DNA of 64,000 nucleotides, from positions 5,332,001 through 5,396,000 of the forward strand of contig NZ_CP018082.1 in assembly GCF_001886715.1 (NCBI RefSeq), in the 5' to 3' direction. Made by a program: the position numbers and the translations under genes. The stretch comes from Nocardia mangyaensis. Lineage in GTDB: Bacteria > Actinomycetota > Actinomycetes > Mycobacteriales > Mycobacteriaceae. The notes beneath the pieces are model-generated. The model was not told the origin of the DNA and did no database searches. It worked only from the letters and a program-made list of their open reading frames with translations. This document shows positions 16,768 through 25,631 of the stretch, piece after piece; the stretch's first letter is position 1, and each line of letters begins with the position of its first letter.

Positions 16768-19700
16768 TCATCGAACATCCGGTGGTGTCGTTTCCTCGTT
16801 TTCCGGGGCGGCGTCACGGATGAGGTCGGCCAGCTCGTCGGGACCTGCCAGGTCGGTGGGGGCGATGGTGCGACCGGAGCGGATGTAGTGGAAGGCGGCG
16901 CCCACTCTGCGCAGCACCCGGTCCTCGGGTTCGCCGGTGTGGGCCGCCATCAGGCGGGCCCAGGCGAGGCGGTAGACGGCGAGCTGGACGGCGACGGCGG
17001 GTTCGTCGGCGGGGCCGGGTTCGGCGCCGGTCTTCCAGTCGACCACGATCCAGCGGCCACCGGGTTCGGCGAACACGGCGTCCATGCGGCCGCGAATCAC
17101 GGTGCCGGCGATGGTGGTCTCGAACGGGACCTCGACATCGATGGGGTTGCGATGTGCCCACGGCGAGCGCCGGAACGCCGTCTGCATGGCGGCCAGTTCC
17201 TGATCGGCGCGGCCCAGCTCGGCGGTGCTGTCGGCGGCGCCGGGCAGTTCGTCGAGGCCGAGCAGCCGGTCGGTGCCGAACCAGGACTGCACCCAGGCGT
17301 GGAAGGCGGTGCCGCGCCGGGCCATCGGATTCGGTGGGTACGGCAGCGGGCGGCGCAGACGCGCGGCCAGGCGGGTGGGATCGGCGCGCAGCTCGACCAG
17401 GGCGGTGGCGGGGAGCTGGCCGGGCAGTTCCACCTGCTGTTCGGCGAGTTCGGCGGCGGTGAACTCGGCGAGCAGGGCGTCGACGTCGTTCGCCCAGCCC
17501 TCGGGGTCTTCGTCCTCGTCGTCCGCAGCCGGATCGGCTGGGCCACCGCGCAATTGTTCGAGCGCCTCGCGAACCAGCGCGGCACCCTGTTCGATGGGAT
17601 CGCGACGGCCACCGAGCGGGTCCCGAGGCCACTGGGCGGTCGGCGGATTGTCGGCGAAGGGGTTCACGGCGTCCGGTGGCGGCGTGTCGTCCCAGCGGGC
17701 GATGGTGGCGACGCCGTAGGCGTCGCTGCCGGGGTCCTCGTTCGCCTGCTTCAGTTCGAGCAGGAATTCCGACGGACCCTTCGGCGAGGTCCCGGTCTCG
17801 GGCCAGTGGTAGGCCGACACCAGCAGTACCCGTTCGGTTCTGGTGAGCGCCACGTAGAACAGCCGTCGTTCCTCGTCGAGCCTGCGGCTCTTGAGCGCGT
17901 TCTTGTGCTCGGCGAGCGCGTGTTCGAGTTCGGCGCGATCGCCGACGTGGGTGAGGTCGAGCACCGGAACACCCTCGGCGGCGTCGGGTTGGGCACGGTC
18001 GCCGCGCAGAGTGGTCGGCAGTTCGGCGAGCGCGCCGAGCCAGGTGCTCAGCGCGGTGGTCGAGGGGAACACCGTCGCGCTCACGTGCGGGACCGCGACG
18101 ACCTCCCATTCCAGCCCCTTGGCGGCATGCACGGTGAGCACCTGCACGCGGTCGCGCGCGACCTCGACTTCGCCTGGCTCCAAACCGTTCTCCACGGATT
18201 CGGCGGCGGTGAAGAAGGCGAGCAGACCGCTCAGCGAAGCACGGGAATCGGCCGCGTAGCCGGCCACCACCTCGGCGAAGGCGTCGAGGTGTTCGCGCCC
18301 GGCGCCGCCGCCCGCGATGGCCCGACGAGTCTGGGTTTCCACGCCGACCCCGATGGTGCGCTCGACATCGGCGACGAGTTCGACCAACGGCTGACCACTG
18401 CGTTCCCGCAGTGCGGCCAGCTCCGCGCTCAGCGCGACGATGCGCGCGTATCCGGCCTCCGAATACTGTTCCGGCGCACCGGGATCGGCGATGGCGTCGG
18501 CCAGCCCCGCCCGCTCGGTGGGTTCGGGCGCGACCTCCCGTAGCGCACTCGCCAGGCCCGCGGCGTCGGTGATCGCGGCCGAGGCGTCCCCGGACACACT
18601 CCCGATCGACAGCATTCGCGCCCGCTTGGCCAGCGCCGCCAGATCCGCCACCCCGATCCGCCACCGCGCCCCGGTGAGAATCCGCACCGCGGCGCTACCG
18701 GTCCCCGGTTCGGCGATCAGCCGCAACGTGGCGACGACATCGGCCACCTCCGGCGTCGCCAACAGCCCACCGAGCCCGACGATCTCCACCGGCAGCCCCT
18801 GCTCACGCAGCGCCTCGGCCAGGGGCGCGGCATCGGCATTGCGCCGGATCAGCACCGCGGAGGTGGGCGGCGGATTCTCCTCTTCCCGCGCGAGCGCCCA
18901 CTCCCGCGCGATCCGCTCCGCGATCCAGTCCCGCTCCTGCGCAACGGTCTCGGTGAGCGCGAACTCCACGACTCCGGCATGCGCCTCGGGTTTCGCCCGC
19001 AAGGCGTCCACGGTCGCACCACCCGCGGCCCGTGCACGCAGACGCAGAGGATCGGCCACCAGATTCGCCAGTGCCAACGCTTCCGGCGGATTCCGCCAGC
19101 TGGTCAGCAGCGGCAAGATCGGCGCGGGAACGCCTGGGGCGGTCGGGAAATCGGTGGCGAAGCGCGGCAGATTCGCCGCGGATGCCCCCCGCCATCCGTA
19201 GATGGACTGCATCGGATCGCCGACCGCGGTCACTGCCAACGCGGTGGCACCACCGCCTGCTTCAGCGCGTTCACCGCCGCCCATGTCGCCGCCACCATGC
19301 TCCTCGCCCCGGCTACCGTCGCGGGCGGCCGCCGCATCGTCGGACCGTCCCGCGACCGCACCACCTCCGGCGCGATGTCCGACGGTGCGCTCCCGACGGT
19401 CGGCAACACCATGTCCCAGCACGAGCTCCGACTCCGCGGCAGAACCCGATTGTCGTTCTTCCTCCAGCGCCCAGAGCGCGTCCGCCTGAGACGCCGGAGT
19501 GGTCGGCGCGGTGACTCGAACCCGGACCGGGGGGCGGGGGCCGGCCTGATGGACCGCGTCGGCGTCGCCGAACAAGGCCGACAGCAGGACGCGTTGGGCG
19601 TGGCCGGTGTCCTGGTATTCGTCGAGGAGGACCAGCGTGAAGCGGGCGCGTTCGGCGGCGGCGACTTCGGGGTGGTCGACGGCCAGGCGGGCGGCCAGCG

Positions 19701-20475
19701 ACATCTGGGAGCCGAAATCCAGCGCGCCACGGCGGTTCAGGGCTTCGGCGAGTTGGTGGACCAGGGGTAGCAGCGCCACACGCTCGCGCTGCGCGGCCAC
19801 TACGTTCTGCAGGGCCTGGCTGGGCCCACCACGCTGACGTGGCCCGGCGGGCAGCGTGTACACCAGTTTCTCCAGCTCGGCGTGCGCCTCGGCCAGCTGT
19901 TCGGGCTCCACCAGGTGTTCGGCGAGCTGTCCGGCCAGGGCGAGCACCGCTTCGGTCACCGAGACGGGGGTGCGGTCGGTGTCGAGGTCGCCGTCCCAGG
20001 AGCGCACCACCTCGTGCGCGAGCTGCCACAGCTGGGTCTGGGTGAGCAGCGCCGCCGAGGGTTCGACCGGCAGTAGCAGCCCGTGCGCGGTGAGCAGTCG
20101 GCCCGCGTAGGAGTGATAGGTGCTGATCTCGGGTTCGGCACCCACGATCAGCGTCCGCAGCGCGCCGCTCGGGTCGACCTCGCGCAGCAGCGGCGCACCG
20201 GCCAGCCGGGCGAGGCGGGTGCGGATGCGGGCGGTCAGCTGCTGGGCGGCCTTGCGCGTGAAGGTGAGGCCGAGGACCTCGTCGGGGGCGACGAGCTGAT
20301 TGGCCACCATCCACACCACACGCGCGGCCATGGTCTCGGTCTTTCCCGCGCCCGCACCCGCGACCACCAGGGTCGGTCCGGGCGGCGCCGCGATGACGGC
20401 CGCCTGCTCATCGGTCGGTGGGGGCAGACCGAGCGCGTCGGCCAACCGTTGCGGGGTGACGCGCACGCCGCTCAC
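16768..20475 (-). CDS. adnB: AdnB, UvrD-like helicase-nuclease subunit of the AdnAB end-resection machine
   Basis: A 1235-residue protein. It has an N-terminal SF1 helicase (Walker A GAGAGKT at 40-46, motif II LLDEYQDTGHAQ, motif III AVGDPMQSIYGWRGA, late motif YVALTRTERVLLVSAY) and a C-terminal RecB-like PD-(D/E)XK nuclease with GRMDAVF...VVDWKTG. Known role: ATP-driven resection of double-strand breaks, in a heterodimer with AdnA. A Gly/Ala/Arg-rich segment of about 109 residues (positions 19243-19566) sits between helicase motifs II and III, where the mycobacterial protein, as recalled, has only a short loop. GTG 20475 overlaps the adnA stop by GTGA, so the two are translationally coupled. 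Confidence 0.93.
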   Translation of the reverse strand: MSGVRVTPQRLADALGLPPPTDEQAAVIAAPPGPTLVVAGAGAGKTETMAARVVWMVANQLVAPDEVLGLTFTRKAAQQLTARIRTRLARLAGAPLLREVDPSGALRTLIVGAEPEISTYHSYAGRLLTAHGLLLPVEPSAALLTQTQLWQLAHEVVRSWDGDLDTDRTPVSVTEAVLALAGQLAEHLVEPEQLAEAHAELEKLVYTLPAGPRQRGGPSQALQNVVAAQRERVALLPLVHQLAEALNRRGALDFGSQMSLAARLAVDHPEVAAAERARFTLVLLDEYQDTGHAQRVLLSALFGDADAVHQAGPRPPVRVRVTAPTTPASQADALWALEEERQSGSAAESELVLGHGVADRRERTVGHRAGGGAVAGRSDDAAAARDGSRGEEHGGGDMGGGERAEAGGGATALAVTAVGDPMQSIYGWRGASAANLPRFATDFPTAPGVPAPILPLLTSWRNPPEALALANLVADPLRLRARAAGGATVDALRAKPEAHAGVVEFALTETVAQERDWIAERIAREWALAREEENPPPTSAVLIRRNADAAPLAEALREQGLPVEIVGLGGLLATPEVADVVATLRLIAEPGTGSAAVRILTGARWRIGVADLAALAKRARMLSIGSVSGDASAAITDAAGLASALREVAPEPTERAGLADAIADPGAPEQYSEAGYARIVALSAELAALRERSGQPLVELVADVERTIGVGVETQTRRAIAGGGAGREHLDAFAEVVAGYAADSRASLSGLLAFFTAAESVENGLEPGEVEVARDRVQVLTVHAAKGLEWEVVAVPHVSATVFPSTTALSTWLGALAELPTTLRGDRAQPDAAEGVPVLDLTHVGDRAELEHALAEHKNALKSRRLDEERRLFYVALTRTERVLLVSAYHWPETGTSPKGPSEFLLELKQANEDPGSDAYGVATIARWDDTPPPDAVNPFADNPPTAQWPRDPLGGRRDPIEQGAALVREALEQLRGGPADPAADDEDEDPEGWANDVDALLAEFTAAELAEQQVELPGQLPATALVELRADPTRLAARLRRPLPYPPNPMARRGTAFHAWVQSWFGTDRLLGLDELPGAADSTAELGRADQELAAMQTAFRRSPWAHRNPIDVEVPFETTIAGTVIRGRMDAVFAEPGGRWIVVDWKTGAEPGPADEPAVAVQLAVYRLAWARLMAAHTGEPEDRVLRRVGAAFHYIRSGRTIAPTDLAGPDELADLIRDAAPENEETTPPDVR

Positions 20476-23400
20476 TCGTCGGTCACCTGCCGTCCGGTGT
20501 CGCGCACCGGGCAACTGCCCGCGACCGGACAGTGCCTGCACCCGTCGTTACGCACGGCCAGATAGCCGGGCCCCTTGGTCGCGTCGGCGGCATCGTGGAT
20601 CGTCTCGCGCCACTGCTCGAGCCCTTCGTCGTCGAGCGGGGTCTGGGCACGTTCGGTGGCGCCGGTCTTGTTGTGCGGCTTGGCGACATACACCAGTCGC
20701 GCCCCACCGGGATCGGCCACCGGCGTCGCGTCGTCGGCTTCCTCGTCGAGGGCGCCGTGGGCGGCCGCCACCTGGTAGGTCGCCAGCTGGGCGTGGTCGT
20801 CGACGGCCTTCGCGGCGACCGGCGTCTTGCCGGTCTTCACGTCGACGATCACGAACCGCCCCCGCGCATCCCGCTCGAGCCGGTCGATCCGCCCTCGGAT
20901 GCGCACGCCGCGCGCACCCTCGGATCGCGGCGGCAACACACAGTCCACCGGCACCTCGACGCCGGCCTGGGTGAGTTCACCGCGGGTCGTGCGCACCCAC
21001 GCGAGAAAGGTCTCCAGCATGGTCTCGGTGCGCCGCAGTTCCTGGCGCGAATGCCAGCCGGTGGCCGGATCGACGGTCTTCCAGGCTTGATCGAGCGCGG
21101 CGCGCACCTGCGCCTCGGGCACATCACCCGCGAGCGCCTGCACCAGCGTGTGCACGAGATTGCCCTTCACCGCATGCGGATTGTCGCCGTCGGTGCCACC
21201 GTGCCGTTCCAGCGCCCAGCGCAGCGGACAGGTGCGCAGCAGCTCGACCGTCGACGGGGACAGCCCGATCGGGGAATCGTCGTCGTCCCACAGTTCCCGC
21301 TCCGAGCTGAGCGCGGCGGTGCCGTACCAGTCGCCGGGGTCGGTACCGGGCACGCCCGCCTCGGCGAGCCGGGCCAGCTGACGCGCCGCCCGGTCGCGCC
21401 GCCGCGGATCGGTGCCGGGATCGCAGACCACACCGCGCAATTCGGCGACCAGCGCGTGCATCACCAGCGCGCGACCGGGATCGGCGACCGGCAGTGCCCC
21501 CGGTTCACCGGTGTCGTCGTCGCCCAGCAGTTCGGTGAGGAATCGCGAGGGCACCAGATCCTGGTCACCCGCGGCCGATTCCACGGCGGTGACCAGCAGC
21601 GAGCGCCGCGCCCGGCTGCAGGCGACGAGCAGCAGCCTGCGTTCCTCGGCCAGGATCGGCGCGGCCCGGCTCGTCGTCGCTCCCGGATCGACCCCGGCGA
21701 CCAGGTCGACGAGCTCCTCGGTGTGCAGCAGGGTTCCCCTGGCGCGCGGGTTGGGCCAGATGCCCTCCTGGACGGCGGCCACCGCCACCACATCCCATTC
21801 CCGGCCCGCCGCCGCGTGCGCGCTGAGCAGCGACACCGCCTCGCCCTCGGCGGTCAGCGGCCTGCCCTGCTGCGGAATCTGCTGGTGCAGCAGGTACTCG
21901 ACGAAACCCTCGATACTCGCCTTCGGCAACCGGTCGACATATCCCGCTGCGGCGTCGAACAATTCGACCGCCGCGTCGAGATCGCGATCGGCCTGCATTC
22001 CCGCCGCACCCCCGCGCCGCGACTGCCGGAACCAGCGCCGTTCCAGCCGGGAACTCGTCCACAACGTCCACAGCACGTCCTCGAGCCCCTGCCCTCTGGA
22101 CTGGGTCTGACGCGCCTTCTCCACCGCGCGCAGCACGCGTCGCAGTGGCGCGGCCTCGATCTCGGTGAGCCCGTCGAGCAGCCGGTCCTCACCGATGCCG
22201 ACGATCAGATCGCGCAGGACCTCGGCCGAGGACTGGTCGATCAGCGGCACCGCGGGTGGTTCCGGCTCGAAACGCATCGGTTCGGCGACAAGCGCCGCCG
22301 CGGCGGGTATCTCGGTGTCGAGGAGCTCGACATCGTCCGGGATGCGTTCGGCGACATCCCAATCGGGTTCGGGCTCCGGGCGCAGCGGGTCCGGAGGCAG
22401 CCACTCGTCCTGGATCGGTTCCGGTTCCAGCTCCAGCGTTTCCGGCGGCGACTCCCCCCACAGCAGGAACTGGTCGGTGCCGTCGGCAGACGGATCGGCG
22501 GCGGCCAGCGCACCAGTGCGTTCCAGATCCAGCACGCTGCGGCGCACGCCGCGACGCAGGCGGCGCAAGGCGATCTGATCGGCACCACCGAGCGGCCCGG
22601 CCAGCAGATCCATCGCATCATCCGGCGAGAACACCGCGTCGATCGCCCGCCGCGACCCCGGCCGCGACGGATCCCCCGCCAGCAACACCCGCAGCGCGAG
22701 CACCATCCACGCCGCCCCCCGCCGCCGCGCCAGCGGTTCGGCCACCGCGGGCCTGCGCACCGGCACCCCGGCCGCCAGCAACGCCCGCCGCAACGGCGCC
22801 AACGACAACGGCACCGACCGCACGATCACCGCCATCGCCGCCCACGGCACCCCGTCGGTGAGATGCGCCCGCCGCAGATGATCAGCGATCAGCGCCGCCT
22901 CTTTGGCCGGTGTCGACAGCACCCGAACCCGCACACTCGCTTCGTCACCGCGATCACTCGACTCGGCAGTGGTTGCGTCAGTGGACAACTCGTCGCCGGA
23001 GCGATCGGAGGACGGCGACCGGAGTTCGCCGGGCCCCTCGGCTGCGCGATCGGAGGCCGCGGAGCCCGAGCCGAACAGGGAATGCTCGTCGTCGGGAGAG
23101 ATTGCCGGCACCGCGCCCACCCCGCGGGAACCTGCGAAGTCCACCACCTCGGCGGGTTCCGGCGAACGATTCTGCTGGCCTGGCAGCACCCGATGACGCG
23201 CACTACCGGGCAGCCGAGCGGCGATGCGAGCGGTGGTGAGGCGGATCGGCGCACCACCGCGGTGGTTGTGGCGCAGGATGATCCGGCGTTGCGGCACCGT
23301 GTCGAGATCGGTGAGGAAGTGGGTGTCGGCGCCACGGAAGGTGAACACCGCCTGGTCGGGGTCGCCGGTGATCACGGCGCTCGCGCTGCCGCTGCCGATG

Positions 23401-24314
23401 GCGCGGACCAGGATGGCGGCCTGCGGGTCCAGGTGTTGGGCGTCGTCGACCAGCAGGTAGCGAATGCGGTCGCGCTCGGCGGCGAGCAGGTTGCGGTCAC
23501 CGGCGAGCGCGTCCAGGGCGGCACCGACGAGTTCGGCGGCGTCGAGCGCGGGCGCGGTGGCCTCGGGCGCGGTGACACCGACCGACCAGCGCAGCATCGA
23601 TGCCTCTTCATAGCGCTGGAAGAACCGGCCCGCCGCCACCCAGGCGTCGTTGTCGTGTTCGCGCCCGAGCGCCATCAGATCCTCGGGCCCGAGACCGCGT
23701 TCGGTGGCGCGCAGCATCAGGTCGCGCAGTTGTTCGGCGAACCCGCCCAGCGCCAGCGCGGGCTGTAGTCGAGGTGGCCACAGGCCGCGCGCGCCCGCCT
23801 CGATGTCGGCGAGGTCGCCGCGCAGCATCTCGCGCAGCACCGCGTCCTGTTCGGCGCCGGTGAGCAGGCGTGGAGGCGGGTTGCCGTGCAGCTCGGCATG
23901 ACGGCGCAGCACCGAGAACGCGTAGGAGTGCAGGGTGCGCACCATGGGTTCGCGACTCGCGCCGGGGATACCACCGGAGCGCGGACCGAGCTGGTGGGTG
24001 ATCGCGTCGCGCAGCGCGGCGGCGGCGTGCTTGGTGTGGGTGAGGACCAGGACCGAGGCGGGGTCGGCACCGCCGGCCACCCGCGCGCAGACCAGGTCGA
24101 CGAGCAGCGCGGTCTTACCGGTGCCGGGCCCGCCGAGCACCTGCCAGGGCAGCCAGCCGGGCCGAGGCGGCGCGGGCTGGGCCTGCTCGGCGAACAGGGC
24201 GCGAACAGCAGCGCCCCAGGCCCGCGGCCGGGGCGCCCGCGTCGTCCGGCGCACGAGTCGCACCGAGCTATCCGATCGCACCACATCGGCTATTGCAACA
24301 GACCAGTACGACAC
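20472..24314 (-). CDS. adnA: AdnA, helicase-like nuclease subunit of AdnAB
   Basis: A 1280-residue protein: N-terminal UvrD/AddB-like helicase fold with Walker A GGPGTGKT (Lys67) and a C-terminal RecB-family nuclease (GRIDRLERDARGRFVIVDVK). Cys residues in RTCPLRW and CRHCPVAGSCP are placed as in the iron-sulfur staple of AddB-type nucleases. It is longer than the ~1055 residues recalled for M. tuberculosis AdnA, through two low-complexity inserts: a Ser/Asp/Glu-rich one near residues 400-465 and an acidic Pro-rich one (ELEPEPIQDEWLPPDPLRP) near 620-690. GTG 24314 has GGGGAG 7 nt upstream. adnA comes first in the pair. Confidence 0.93.
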   Translation of the reverse strand: MSYWSVAIADVVRSDSSVRLVRRTTRAPRPRAWGAAVRALFAEQAQPAPPRPGWLPWQVLGGPGTGKTALLVDLVCARVAGGADPASVLVLTHTKHAAAALRDAITHQLGPRSGGIPGASREPMVRTLHSYAFSVLRRHAELHGNPPPRLLTGAEQDAVLREMLRGDLADIEAGARGLWPPRLQPALALGGFAEQLRDLMLRATERGLGPEDLMALGREHDNDAWVAAGRFFQRYEEASMLRWSVGVTAPEATAPALDAAELVGAALDALAGDRNLLAAERDRIRYLLVDDAQHLDPQAAILVRAIGSGSASAVITGDPDQAVFTFRGADTHFLTDLDTVPQRRIILRHNHRGGAPIRLTTARIAARLPGSARHRVLPGQQNRSPEPAEVVDFAGSRGVGAVPAISPDDEHSLFGSGSAASDRAAEGPGELRSPSSDRSGDELSTDATTAESSDRGDEASVRVRVLSTPAKEAALIADHLRRAHLTDGVPWAAMAVIVRSVPLSLAPLRRALLAAGVPVRRPAVAEPLARRRGAAWMVLALRVLLAGDPSRPGSRRAIDAVFSPDDAMDLLAGPLGGADQIALRRLRRGVRRSVLDLERTGALAAADPSADGTDQFLLWGESPPETLELEPEPIQDEWLPPDPLRPEPEPDWDVAERIPDDVELLDTEIPAAAALVAEPMRFEPEPPAVPLIDQSSAEVLRDLIVGIGEDRLLDGLTEIEAAPLRRVLRAVEKARQTQSRGQGLEDVLWTLWTSSRLERRWFRQSRRGGAAGMQADRDLDAAVELFDAAAGYVDRLPKASIEGFVEYLLHQQIPQQGRPLTAEGEAVSLLSAHAAAGREWDVVAVAAVQEGIWPNPRARGTLLHTEELVDLVAGVDPGATTSRAAPILAEERRLLLVACSRARRSLLVTAVESAAGDQDLVPSRFLTELLGDDDTGEPGALPVADPGRALVMHALVAELRGVVCDPGTDPRRRDRAARQLARLAEAGVPGTDPGDWYGTAALSSERELWDDDDSPIGLSPSTVELLRTCPLRWALERHGGTDGDNPHAVKGNLVHTLVQALAGDVPEAQVRAALDQAWKTVDPATGWHSRQELRRTETMLETFLAWVRTTRGELTQAGVEVPVDCVLPPRSEGARGVRIRGRIDRLERDARGRFVIVDVKTGKTPVAAKAVDDHAQLATYQVAAAHGALDEEADDATPVADPGGARLVYVAKPHNKTGATERAQTPLDDEGLEQWRETIHDAADATKGPGYLAVRNDGCRHCPVAGSCPVRDTGRQVTDE

Positions 24315-24368
24315 CCCGGCGCTCCCCTACCGGGCCGCGCGCTGCGCGACCCCGCGCGACCGGCCACA

Positions 24369-25160
24369 ATGACAGGTGTGTCGTCGCTTCATGTGCACCG
24401 GTTCGGCCCCGCCGACGGTCCCGTCGTCCTCGCCCTGCACGGTCTGACCGGCCACGGCAACCGGTGGGAGAACCTCGCCACCGAGCACCTGCCGCAGGCC
24501 CACGTGCTCGCCCCCGACCTGCGCGGACACGGCCGTTCCCCCGCACTGCCGCCGTGGGATCTCGAGACGATCGCCGAGGATCTGGCCGAGCTGTTGCGCA
24601 CCGAGACCGCGGGCCCGGTCGTGGTGGCCGGACACTCCTTCGGCGGCGCCGCGGGCATCCACCTCGCCCGGCGGAATCCGGAGCTGGTGCGGGCACTGGT
24701 GCTGCTCGATCCCGCGATCGGCATCGACGCGAAGCTGATCGAGCAGATCGCCATCGCCAATCTCGCCTCCCCCGACTACACCGATCTCGCCGAAGCCAGG
24801 TCCGACAAGCAGGCCAGCGCGTGGGGCCCTGGCGAGGTGGACCCCGCGATCCTGGAACGCGAACTCGCCGAGCACCTCGTACCCACCGAAGGCGGCCGGG
24901 TCGGCTGGCGGATCTTCCAGCCCGCGATCACCTCCTACTGGGGTCAGCTGGCGCGCCCGTTCGTCCTGCCGCCCGCCGACCTGCCGACCGTGCTCGTGCG
25001 GGCCGCCAAGGTACAGCCGCCGTACGTGACCGCCGAGTTCCGCGCCGCGCTCGCCGAACACCTCGGCGACCGGTTCACAGCCCACGACTGGGACTGCGAC
25101 CACATGGTCGCCCAGGCCCGCCCGGCCGAGACCGCCGCCCTGATCGCGGCGGTGCTGTAG
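24369..25160 (+). CDS. lipV: Alpha/beta-hydrolase, LipV-like esterase
   Basis: About 263 residues of the alpha/beta-hydrolase fold: oxyanion HGLTGHGNRW, nucleophile elbow GHSFGGAAG (Ser), acidic-strand LLDPAIGID, and the catalytic His in WDCDHMVAQ. It is cytosolic with no signal peptide. The name rests on position, divergent from adnA and followed by an alkyltransferase-like gene as Rv3203-Rv3204. The substrate is unknown; LipV of M. tuberculosis hydrolyses short acyl esters. ATG 24369 or GTG 24378 may start it; neither has a strong Shine-Dalgarno. Confidence 0.85.
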   Translation: MTGVSSLHVHRFGPADGPVVLALHGLTGHGNRWENLATEHLPQAHVLAPDLRGHGRSPALPPWDLETIAEDLAELLRTETAGPVVVAGHSFGGAAGIHLARRNPELVRALVLLDPAIGIDAKLIEQIAIANLASPDYTDLAEARSDKQASAWGPGEVDPAILERELAEHLVPTEGGRVGWRIFQPAITSYWGQLARPFVLPPADLPTVLVRAAKVQPPYVTAEFRAALAEHLGDRFTAHDWDCDHMVAQARPAETAALIAAVL

Positions 25161-25164
25161 GCCG

Positions 25165-25455
25165 ATGGCGGCGACCACGGAGGAACAGGTCGAGCGGGTC
25201 CGCGCGCTGGTGGCCGCCATTCCGCCCGGTCGCGTCGCCACCTACGGCGACATCGCCGCCGCCGCGGGGCTGTCCTCCCCGCGCACCGTCGGCTGGATCA
25301 TGCGTACCGACTCCGCCGATCTCCCCTGGCACCGCGTCCTCGGCGCCTCGGGCCGCCCCGCCGCCCACCTCGCCACCCGCCAACTCCGGCTCCTCACCGA
25401 GGAAGGCGTCCCGATCATCGACGGCCGCGTAGACCTCCGCACCGCCCGCCTCTGA
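25165..25455 (+). CDS. Alkyltransferase-like protein (ATL), MGMT family, Rv3204-like
   Basis: A 96-residue DNA-binding domain of the O6-alkylguanine transferase family. The active site PCHRV of true transferases is PWHRV here (Trp55 in place of the Cys), which defines alkyltransferase-like proteins: they bind O6-alkylguanine without removing it and flag it for nucleotide excision repair. The helix-turn-helix (TYGDIAAAAGLSSPRTVG) is intact. It starts 4 bp after lipV and is probably co-transcribed with it. Confidence 0.9.
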   Translation: MAATTEEQVERVRALVAAIPPGRVATYGDIAAAAGLSSPRTVGWIMRTDSADLPWHRVLGASGRPAAHLATRQLRLLTEEGVPIIDGRVDLRTARL

Positions 25456-25631
25456 CCTGCCACATCGCACCGGCAAACACGTCTCGACTCCGCCCCTGCT
25501 TTCCGGAGGGTCTGGTGATCAACCCTGCCACCAGGAGCAACGCCGGCTCTGTACCGACCGGGTGCCCGAGCATCCGCGTCACGTCCCACTAGCATGACTT
25601 TCGTGTCAGCTACCGTGCGCCGAATCAGCCG

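Noticed and set aside
20532..23768. A 1078-codon plus-strand ORF opposite adnA
   Set aside because: Its composition is that of a GC-rich shadow frame, while the adnA frame has all helicase and nuclease motifs.
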